Source: Thiomicrospira sp. ALE5
GTDB taxonomy: Bacteria; Pseudomonadota; Gammaproteobacteria; Thiomicrospirales; Thiomicrospiraceae
Assembly: GCF_900112445.1 (NCBI RefSeq)
Contig: NZ_FOYY01000003.1
Coordinates: forward strand, 310,001 to 374,000
Direction of reading: 5' to 3'
Length of the DNA stretch: 64,000 bases
A program made the position numbers and the translations under genes. This document shows, one piece after another, positions 32,321 to 39,397 of the stretch. Positions within the stretch are counted from its first letter, which is position 1. Each line of letters begins with the position of its first letter. The notes beneath the pieces are model-generated. The model worked only from the letters and a program-made list of their open reading frames with translations, was not told the origin of the DNA and did no database searches.

Positions 32321-34063
32321 TCAATCTTGATAGCCAAAAGTCTGTTTCGCAACACGCGATTTATCCAAAACCGCCAACATAGCAAGATGGCGCTGGCTTT
32401 CAAAAAACATAGCACGCCCCAAGGACAATCCCCAAAATCTTGCGTCACCATCAATATGTTGATGCGCCCTGTCAACCCTATCCTGACCAAACAAATTTGA
32501 TAAGACTGCTTTGTAGTGCCCAAACTCTTTATCTTGTAACTTTAAGGCTAAACATAAATCCATTAACTCGTAAATGGGTTGCCAGCTTGCAGCGCCCGCT
32601 GTCGCATAGGCCTTTGCGATATAAAGTGAATCGGCCGCGGCCTCATAGTCCTGTAATGCCAGTTCAGTCCAAAAACGCAGGTCGGCTATTTTTAACACTG
32701 ACCAGGCCTGGTTAGGATCAGGCATTAAGCCAATCAGCGATGCCACACCTTGATGATCACTAAAGCCCACTTGATCTAATACACTTAACACAGCGGCATA
32801 ATCACCCTGTTCAGCACTAAATAAAGCTTCCCGTAATAAACGGCCATCATTTTGATTTTTAAGCACCAACTCATCCATCGGATAGACTTCGGACATGCCT
32901 GGCACAATCAAGCGTGTCGCACAAAAATCATGATGCTGATAATCTGCACGATAAACCTTAAAACCCAATTCGGTTACTTTAGCTACAAGCTCAGACCACT
33001 GCTCTGAAGTAGTTTGAGCACCCTCCCAGGCACAAAATTCATAATCAGGTGTACTGGCTAACATGTGCAAATTAATTAATCCTGACGAGTCAATAAAGTG
33101 ATTTTCTAAATTTTCTGCTTCAGCAACAGCAATCTGATCCAGCGTAGGCGTTTGAAAGCCATCGAGATTTTGTAAATGCCGCCCTTGTAAGGATTCGGTT
33201 AAAGTACGTTCTAAAGCCACCTCAAACAACGGATGAGCTCCAAAGGACGCAAAACACTGACCTGTTTTCGGATTAAATAGCGTGACATTCATCACCGGGA
33301 AACGCCCACCTAATGACGCATCACGCACCGATACCGCCAGTCCTTGGGCTTGTAAATCCGCAATAGCTTGCGAAATCGCTGGAAATCCAGCAATTACCTC
33401 ATCTGGCACTTCAGGCAAGCAAATATTTTCAGTCAGGATTTTATTTTTTACCCAGCGTTCAAAAACTTCTGACAAACCCTGCACAGCTGATTCTAATGGC
33501 GTATTCCCTGCTGATAAACCATTACTGGCATATAAATTACTTAACATATTAACTGGAAAATAAACGCGCTCACTAGTTGTTTGTTCGGTCATAGCAATAG
33601 CGCGAATTATTGGACTCGTATCATTGAAGCTTAACAAGTGATGTGCGGTAAGCTCCTGATGGGGGTCATAGATTTGCCACAGCTCAGGTGTTAAAGCCTG
33701 GCGATAATCCTCTAGGGCAAAATGGCGATCATGGGGATAATACAGCCAATCATTAAACTGCTGACCATCTCGTTCTTCACGCAGGGTTAAATAATAATCA
33801 GAGAAAAAATAGTTAGTTGACAGACGCTCTAAATACTCACCCATTGCACTCGCTTGGGTCGCTTTGCGGCTAGCACCTTTGCCATTGGTAAAAAGTGCCG
33901 GACATGCTTTATCAAAAATATGTAACGAATAAATATTTTCTGCCGGATTTAGCCACTGTTGCTTATCTAAATCGATCGTTAGATTATCAAAAATAGCCTG
34001 CATTTTTAGTAATGAAGCTTCAAGACTCGCATCCTTGCCCTTAATTAACGTTTGTTCACTCAT
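32321..34063 (-). CDS. ycaO: YcaO, ribosomal protein S12 methylthiolation accessory factor
   Basis: YcaO-superfamily ATP-using protein that in E. coli supports beta-methylthiolation of S12 by RimO. The 580 residues align along the full length with E. coli YcaO: the early LIKGKDASLE, SLHIFDKACPALFTNGKGAS, MGEYLERLSTNYFF, SAGNTPLESAVQGLSEVFERWVK, and a C-terminal TPR-like region. The start at 34063 follows AGGATACCTC and removes eight unconserved residues. No leader-peptide or dehydrogenase genes are nearby, so this is the housekeeping type and not part of a RiPP pathway. A CAGGCCTG lies at 32703. Confidence 0.93.
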   Translation of the reverse strand: MSEQTLIKGKDASLEASLLKMQAIFDNLTIDLDKQQWLNPAENIYSLHIFDKACPALFTNGKGASRKATQASAMGEYLERLSTNYFFSDYYLTLREERDGQQFNDWLYYPHDRHFALEDYRQALTPELWQIYDPHQELTAHHLLSFNDTSPIIRAIAMTEQTTSERVYFPVNMLSNLYASNGLSAGNTPLESAVQGLSEVFERWVKNKILTENICLPEVPDEVIAGFPAISQAIADLQAQGLAVSVRDASLGGRFPVMNVTLFNPKTGQCFASFGAHPLFEVALERTLTESLQGRHLQNLDGFQTPTLDQIAVAEAENLENHFIDSSGLINLHMLASTPDYEFCAWEGAQTTSEQWSELVAKVTELGFKVYRADYQHHDFCATRLIVPGMSEVYPMDELVLKNQNDGRLLREALFSAEQGDYAAVLSVLDQVGFSDHQGVASLIGLMPDPNQAWSVLKIADLRFWTELALQDYEAAADSLYIAKAYATAGAASWQPIYELMDLCLALKLQDKEFGHYKAVLSNLFGQDRVDRAHQHIDGDARFWGLSLGRAMFFESQRHLAMLAVLDKSRVAKQTFGYQD

Positions 34064-34209
34064 GAGGTATCCTGTTTTATTGGTCAATAAATTATTTTTT
34101 AATTTATTTTTGCTTTTATTGATGACTTAGCGCTAGAATAAAATTGTAAATATGTTCAAACAGATAGCTGTACTTTTCCAAATCTATACCCTACCTATTG
34201 GAGGTTTAT

Positions 34210-34500
34210 ATGAAACGTGCTTTAACGCTATTCGGTGCAAGTCTTTTATTAGCTAGTACATCTTATGTGCATGCTCAAGGTGGTGACCCACGCGCAGGCG
34301 AATCACTACACAGCGATGCAAATTGCTTAAGTTGCCATACTGCAAACCCCTATAGTACGGCAAAAACACCTAATTTTGAACGTCTTGTCGCTGCTGTAAA
34401 CTTTTGTAATGTAAATTTAAATACAGGCTGGTTTGATGATGAAGTGTTAGATGTCGCAACCTACCTCAATGAGAAATATTACAAATACGAAATTAAATAA
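34210..34500 (+). CDS. Small periplasmic c-type cytochrome
   Basis: A 96-residue exported haem protein. A signal peptide (cleavage near SYVHAQ, about residue 23) is followed by a single haem-attachment motif CLSCH (Cys39, Cys42, His43). The mature part has no methionine, so a His-Met ligand pair is impossible; His34 is the only other histidine and Cys66 the only other cysteine. The C-terminal segment NLNTGWFDDEVLDVATYLNEKYYK is a family hallmark. A strong GGAGG precedes the ATG at 34210. It likely serves as a small electron carrier or subunit; the partner is unknown. Its end overlaps ycgN by eight bases. Confidence 0.88.
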   Translation: MKRALTLFGASLLLASTSYVHAQGGDPRAGESLHSDANCLSCHTANPYSTAKTPNFERLVAAVNFCNVNLNTGWFDDEVLDVATYLNEKYYKYEIK

Positions 34501-34909
34501 TATAGTCCTCAGGATCTATTCCCGGTGCCGCTAACACCACCGGGATACTCTGCAAACCATGGTATTTAACCTGATCTCTATTGCCCGTGTTGAGTGGGTG
34601 CCAATCTGGTACAGGCAAACCATTATAGCGTAACCGATAGGCGCAGGTTTCAGGCAACCATTCAAACTCTGCAATTTTTTTAATGTCCAATTGAACACAC
34701 TCAGGCACATATTTTTTTCGCTGAGCATAGTTGCTACATAGCCCAGTCTGAACATCCATTAACTGACAAGCTACTCGCGTATAGAGTAATTTATCAGATT
34801 CATCGTCCTGTAACTTTATCAAGCAACACAAACCACACCCATCACAAAGGCTTTCCCATTGCTGATGCGTTAAATCTCGAAGGGGTAAATCTTCCCAATA
34901 CTTAACCAT
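34493..34909 (-). CDS. ycgN: YcgN/UPF0260 cysteine-cluster protein
   Basis: A 138-residue soluble protein of the UPF0260 (YcgN) family, possibly iron-sulfur or zinc binding. The cysteine pattern CDGCGLCC near residues 22-29, followed by CQLMDVQTGLCSNY and VPEC plus a late ETCAYR, matches the family; VPDWHPL and KYHG-containing segments follow. Biochemical role unknown. It is 21 bases downstream of the Rlu gene on the same strand and overlaps the cytochrome gene end-on. Confidence 0.9.
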   Translation of the reverse strand: MVKYWEDLPLRDLTHQQWESLCDGCGLCCLIKLQDDESDKLLYTRVACQLMDVQTGLCSNYAQRKKYVPECVQLDIKKIAEFEWLPETCAYRLRYNGLPVPDWHPLNTGNRDQVKYHGLQSIPVVLAAPGIDPEDYII

Positions 34910-34930
34910 TTATGCTGTAATACCAGTTTA

Positions 34931-35602
34931 TTAAAAATGCGCCCATGGAGCTAACCAATTATTTTCTTCTAAAAACGCATAAGATGCCAAAAAGCGTTGA
35001 CCAGAGCTTGGTGGCAACACGAACGCATAATCATGATCCTGTAAACTAAAACGCAAACCATAAGCATGCAAATAGCCACGATCCTCTTGCTTAGCATCTG
35101 CCAGTGTTTGATATCGACCATCTCCAGCGATTGGTGCCCCTAAACTCTTCAATGCAACTCGGATCTGGTGCGTTTTACCAGTATGAGGTTTAACCAAAAA
35201 AAAGCGTTCACTTGGTCGATGTGCACGGCTGATAAACTGCGTTACTGCAGGATTAGTTTGATTTACCGTCAAACGCCAACTGCCGCGACGACTTGTCACC
35301 ATATCGCCTTTTACCCAGCCCTGCTTCTTTTTGGGTTTATGTGTCGAGATTGCCAAATAATATTTTTCGATCAACCTTTGCTCAAACAATTGTTGAAATT
35401 GGCGAGCCACCTGGTCTGTTTTAGCCATTATCACTAGACCGGATGTCATCTTATCTAAACGATGTACTGGATAAAGAGCTTGATGAAGCTGGCGCTCCGC
35501 TAATACCACCAGGCCTGGTTGCTGCTCTGAATGAAAATTAAGCCCCGCGGGTTTATCCAACAGAACAAACTCATCATTTTTAAACACCACAGGCAACAAC
35601 AT
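34931..35602 (-). CDS. RluA-family pseudouridine synthase
   Basis: A short (223-residue) RluA-type pseudouridine synthase without an S4 domain. The catalytic motif PVHRLDKMTSGLVI contains the nucleophile Asp (about residue 49), and the supporting segments LDKPAGLNFHS, EKYYLAI and PHTGKTHQIRVALKSLGAPIAGD are present. The substrate RNA is not predictable; the closest group I recognise is a short RluA-like subfamily separate from RluA, RluC and RluD. It likely forms a unit with ycgN. A CAGGCCTG lies at 35510. Confidence 0.88.
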   Translation of the reverse strand: MLLPVVFKNDEFVLLDKPAGLNFHSEQQPGLVVLAERQLHQALYPVHRLDKMTSGLVIMAKTDQVARQFQQLFEQRLIEKYYLAISTHKPKKKQGWVKGDMVTSRRGSWRLTVNQTNPAVTQFISRAHRPSERFFLVKPHTGKTHQIRVALKSLGAPIAGDGRYQTLADAKQEDRGYLHAYGLRFSLQDHDYAFVLPPSSGQRFLASYAFLEENNWLAPWAHF

Positions 35603-35697
35603 TTAAATTCCAACCATATTAAGTAGGCATGTTCCGTTTTACGACAAGTTATGTTAACTTTTATGTTCAACATAACGTTTCTCTATAAGGCTTTTCC

Positions 35698-36144
35698 ATG
35701 TCTGAGCAAAACACCCAACAAAAAGTACAAACCTGTTTGAGTTATCTTGATAAACGACTTGAAGAAACATCACAGCAAACCATTCAAATTGCAGAAACGA
35801 TTCTAGAGGATATACGTGAACTTAACGCCGAATATAATAAGGCTGTCCAACATAACCAACTAGAAAAATATGTTGCACAACTCCGTGAAACCCAAGTTAA
35901 ATGGATGCACCAATTACAAGATATTATAGTAGAACAAACCAATCGAGATTTAAGCGGTCAAGTTATTTTAGTGCTAAACAACTTTTCCAATAAGTTGAAT
36001 GACATTCAACTTGACCATTTAGACTTTGAGTTACCTAGTGCGGTAGCGTCTAAACAGGATAATGCTTTTGAATATCTGAGCCAGGAAGAAATAGATTTGC
36101 TTTTTTCAGATCCAAATATACCGAAAATAAACAAAGACTCTTAA
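35698..36144 (+). CDS. Compact CheZ-like CheY-phosphatase candidate
   Basis: A 148-residue, mostly helical, Gln/Glu-rich protein. Residues 84-91 read DLSGQVIL, matching the CheZ active-site helix (DLTGQVIK in E. coli, with catalytic Asp143 and Gln147) at Asp84 and Gln88. The C-terminal LSQEEIDLLF (127-136) resembles the CheY-binding peptides of CheZ (C-terminus) and FliM (N-terminus). The order helix-DxxxQ-linker-peptide is that of CheZ, but 66 residues shorter than the E. coli protein. No chemotaxis or flagellar genes are nearby. The function is inferred from motifs only. It is a lone gene with AAGG ahead of the ATG. Confidence 0.65.
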   Translation: MSEQNTQQKVQTCLSYLDKRLEETSQQTIQIAETILEDIRELNAEYNKAVQHNQLEKYVAQLRETQVKWMHQLQDIIVEQTNRDLSGQVILVLNNFSNKLNDIQLDHLDFELPSAVASKQDNAFEYLSQEEIDLLFSDPNIPKINKDS

Positions 36145-36183
36145 CCATATCTACAACAGCATGTCTAATCCAAAAGATTGGAA

Positions 36184-36212
36184 CGTGACCCATAATTCAT
36201 TTTTGGGCCACG
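36184..36212. terminator. Imperfect hairpin between the CheZ-like gene and lpdA
   Basis: CGTGACCCA (36184-36192) pairs with TGGGCCACG (36204-36212) with one A/C mismatch. There is no clear T tract. It sits in the 82-base convergent gap and may end transcription from both sides. Confidence 0.4.
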
Positions 36213-36226
36213 AGGCTGACTAAACA

Positions 36227-37996
36227 TTATTTCTTCTTTTTAGGCGCAATCAAATCCGTAATCGTGCCTTCGGCCATTTCAGCGGCAAAGCCAAGCGTTT
36301 CACTCAAGGTAGGATGCGGATGAATGGTTAAGCCAATATCCTGCATATCTGCACCCATCTCAATCGCTAACATCGCTTCAGCAATCAACTCACCCGCATT
36401 CGTACCGACAATGCCCGCACCCAACAAACGATGGGTTTTGGCACAGAATAAGGCTTTAGTTAAGCCTTCATCACGCCCGATACTTAAGCTGCGACCTGAT
36501 GCGGCCCAAGGGAAGGCGCCTTTTTCATACTCAACCCCTTCGGCTTTAAGCTGGTCTTCAGTCTTACCCGCCCAGGCTACTTCTGGATCCGTATAGGCGA
36601 CCGAAGGAATCCCCATCGGCGTAAAGGCACTGGGTAAACCACAAATTACTTCGGCAGCCACTTTACCTTCATGCACCGCTTTATGTGCCAACATCGGTTG
36701 CCCGACAATATCACCAATAGCATAGATGTGAGGTACGTTGGTTTGTTGACGCTCATCGACTTCGATAAAGCCCCAATCGTTAACCGCTACACCAGCAAGC
36801 TCAGCGTCGATCAATTTACCATTAGGAGTGCGACCAACCGCGACTAATACCCGGTCAAAGGTGTCTTGGGTAGGACAATCCTTGCCCTCAAACGACACCA
36901 CCAAGCCACCTTCTGACGCTTCAACATGCGTGACCTTAGATTTTAAAAACACATTTTCATAGCGCGATTTAATCCGTTTTAACAACGGACGACTAATGTC
37001 CTTATCCGCGCCGGGAATAATGGTGTCGCCCAACTCAACAATGGTCACTTTTGATCCCAAAGAATCGTAAACCTGAGCCATTTCTAAGCCAATAATGCCA
37101 CCACCAATCACTAATAAACGTTTTGGAATCTCGGCCAATTCAAGTGCATCGGTAGAGTCCATTACACGAGGGTCATCATGAGGAATAAATGGCAACTTGA
37201 TCACGCGAGAGCCAGCGGCAATAATCGCTTTTTCAAACGCGATGGTTTGTGTTGAACCATCCTCCGCTGTCACACTAATCGTATTAGCCGAGCTAAACTT
37301 ACCATAACCGGTCACCACTTCAACTTTACGTTGTTTCGCCAAAGCAGCCAAACCACCGGTGAGTTTAGTGATCACGCTATTTTTGTATGCACGCATTTTA
37401 TCAAGATCAATGCTGGGTTCGGCAAAGCTAATACCATGCGCCGCCATATCCTTGGTCTCATTCAGAATCACCGACATGTGTAACAGCGCTTTAGACGGAA
37501 TACAGCCTACATTCAAACATACGCCGCCAATAACCGGATAACGCTCAATAAGAATTACTTTTTTGCCAAGGTCAGCGGCACGGAAAGCAGCGGTATAACC
37601 ACCGGGTCCACCACCTAACACTACCACTTCAGCTGTTTTATCAGCAGCAGGTACATCTTGATTTGAACGCGCTTGCGACGACACACTAGCCGACTGAACG
37701 TGTGCTGGTGCAGACTCGGCTGCAGCTGTCTCAGCTAGCTGAGCAGGTCGCTCATCAGCAATTTCCATCTGACCAATCACACTGCCTTCACGTACCTTAT
37801 CGCCGACCTTTACGGTCACAGCCACCACTTTACCCGCAAAAGGTGAAGGCACTTCCATGGTTGCTTTATCTGATTCAAGCGTCAGTAATGAATCGTCCTG
37901 AACGACTTCATCACCGACATTCACCAGTACTTCAATAATATCGACATCCGCAAAATCGCCAATATCTGGAACCTGTATTTCAACAACTTGACTCAT
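36227..37996 (-). CDS. lpdA: Dihydrolipoyl dehydrogenase (E3) with N-terminal lipoyl domain
   Basis: Reoxidises dihydrolipoamide in the pyruvate dehydrogenase complex. Residues about 1-80 form a lipoyl domain with the modified lysine in ESDKATMEVPSP; an Ala/Ser-rich linker follows; the rest is a flavoprotein disulfide reductase with GGGPGGYTAA (FAD), the redox pair GGVCLNVGCIPSKALLH, GGGIIGLEMA (NAD) and the C-terminal HPHPTLSE containing the catalytic His. The start at 37996 (589 residues) follows AGGAGC; the frame opens 15 bases further upstream. Last gene of aceE-aceF-lpdA, 15 bases after aceF. Confidence 0.97.
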   Translation of the reverse strand: MSQVVEIQVPDIGDFADVDIIEVLVNVGDEVVQDDSLLTLESDKATMEVPSPFAGKVVAVTVKVGDKVREGSVIGQMEIADERPAQLAETAAAESAPAHVQSASVSSQARSNQDVPAADKTAEVVVLGGGPGGYTAAFRAADLGKKVILIERYPVIGGVCLNVGCIPSKALLHMSVILNETKDMAAHGISFAEPSIDLDKMRAYKNSVITKLTGGLAALAKQRKVEVVTGYGKFSSANTISVTAEDGSTQTIAFEKAIIAAGSRVIKLPFIPHDDPRVMDSTDALELAEIPKRLLVIGGGIIGLEMAQVYDSLGSKVTIVELGDTIIPGADKDISRPLLKRIKSRYENVFLKSKVTHVEASEGGLVVSFEGKDCPTQDTFDRVLVAVGRTPNGKLIDAELAGVAVNDWGFIEVDERQQTNVPHIYAIGDIVGQPMLAHKAVHEGKVAAEVICGLPSAFTPMGIPSVAYTDPEVAWAGKTEDQLKAEGVEYEKGAFPWAASGRSLSIGRDEGLTKALFCAKTHRLLGAGIVGTNAGELIAEAMLAIEMGADMQDIGLTIHPHPTLSETLGFAAEMAEGTITDLIAPKKKK

Positions 37997-38011
37997 ACTT
38001 GCTCCTATCAA

Positions 38012-39370
38012 TTAAAGCAATAACTGGCGAATATCCGCCAAATGCTGACCAACAAACTGGGTGAAACGCACCCCTTCGGCACCATCAATCACGCGATGAT
38101 CATAAGAAACACTAAAGGGCATCATCAAGCGAGGTTGAAAAGCGGCACCATCCCATACAGGCTGCATAGCGGCTTTCGACACACCCATAATCGCCACTTC
38201 AGGTGCATTCACAATCGGTGTAAATTGTGTGCCGCCAATGCCACCCAAACTTGAAATACTAAAGCATCCACCAGACAAATCTTTAGGTGACAACTTACCG
38301 TCGCGCGCTTTGGCACTCAACTCCATTAAATCGCGCGATAGTTCAAAGATAGATTTTTGGTCCACATCACGCACGACCGGCACCACTAAACCATTGGGCG
38401 TATCGACGGCAATACCGATATTAAAGTAGCTTTTACGGATTAATTTTTGTCCATCAGGCGACAAAGACGCATTGAAATTAGGGAAGGCTTTTAATCCAGC
38501 GACCACCGCTTTCATAATAAACACCAACGGGGTGAGTTTAACGCCGGCCTTTTCAGCCTGTGATTTCATGTCTTTACGGAAGTGTTCAAGATCAGTAATA
38601 TCGCATTCATCAAACTGCGTCACATGCGGAATATTGAGCCAAGCTGTGGCGAGATGTTTACCCGAAATCTTTTTAATCCGGCTCAGCTCAATTTCTTCAA
38701 TCGACCCAAACTGGGCAAAATCAATCGTAGGCACCGCTGGGATACCGCTACCGCCACTGGCCGCATCTGCACGGGCACCACCAGATTGCATCACCGATTT
38801 TACGAAAGCTTCAATATCTGACTTTAAAATTCGCCCTTTGTTGCCAGAGCCTGCTACTTGCGTTAGTTCAACTCCAAGAACCCTTGCAAACGCACGCACC
38901 GCTGGCGTGGCATGGTACACAGCACCACTGCTTTGGCGGTTAACTGGTTTGGGGGTATTAGCCACAGAGCTCGCAATGGGCAATCCAACATTAGATGAGT
39001 GGGTTTGCTCATGTAGTTTCGGTGCAACCTCAACCGGTGCCGCTGCTGATGTATCTTGTTTCGGCGCCGGTGCGACCGCTTTTTCATCGTCTTGCTTAGC
39101 TGTTTCCGAACCACTCGTGGCCTCACTTGACTCTGCAACCTCAAGATCACAAATGTAGGTGCCTTTTGCCACCTTATCACCGACCTTAGCCTGTAAGTTC
39201 GAGACCTTACCGCCATGGGTTGCCGGCACTTCCATCGTTGCCTTGTCTGATTCTAAGGTCAACACAGAGTCATCAAGCTGAATCTGATCACCTTCTTGAA
39301 TCAATACTTCAATTACATCAACGCTATCAAAATCGCCGATGTCAGGGACTAATAACTGTATTTTTGCCAT
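38012..39370 (-). CDS. aceF: Pyruvate dehydrogenase dihydrolipoamide acetyltransferase (E2)
   Basis: Forms the core of pyruvate dehydrogenase and transfers acetyl groups to CoA. The 452 residues hold one lipoyl domain (ESDKATMEVPAT, lysine about residue 43), an Ala/Pro/Lys linker, a peripheral-subunit-binding domain (ATPAVRAFARVLGVELTQVAGSG, about 155-180) and the catalytic domain ending with SYDHRVIDGAEG (catalytic His). Many gammaproteobacteria have two or three lipoyl domains in E2; here one is in E2 and another is on E3. GAGGAT precedes the ATG. Confidence 0.97.
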   Translation of the reverse strand: MAKIQLLVPDIGDFDSVDVIEVLIQEGDQIQLDDSVLTLESDKATMEVPATHGGKVSNLQAKVGDKVAKGTYICDLEVAESSEATSGSETAKQDDEKAVAPAPKQDTSAAAPVEVAPKLHEQTHSSNVGLPIASSVANTPKPVNRQSSGAVYHATPAVRAFARVLGVELTQVAGSGNKGRILKSDIEAFVKSVMQSGGARADAASGGSGIPAVPTIDFAQFGSIEEIELSRIKKISGKHLATAWLNIPHVTQFDECDITDLEHFRKDMKSQAEKAGVKLTPLVFIMKAVVAGLKAFPNFNASLSPDGQKLIRKSYFNIGIAVDTPNGLVVPVVRDVDQKSIFELSRDLMELSAKARDGKLSPKDLSGGCFSISSLGGIGGTQFTPIVNAPEVAIMGVSKAAMQPVWDGAAFQPRLMMPFSVSYDHRVIDGAEGVRFTQFVGQHLADIRQLLL

Positions 39371-39397
39371 CTTAATATCCTCAACTATCAGCGTTAA

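Noticed and set aside
32321..34063. YcaO gene as part of a RiPP (azole/thioamide) pathway
   Set aside because: It aligns over its full length with housekeeping E. coli YcaO, and no precursor peptide, dehydrogenase or exporter genes are adjacent.
38472..39158. Long plus-strand open frame (228 codons) opposite aceF
   Set aside because: It is antisense to the conserved lipoyl and linker parts of aceF, has no ribosome-binding site, and has a low-complexity composition mirroring the Ala/Pro linker.
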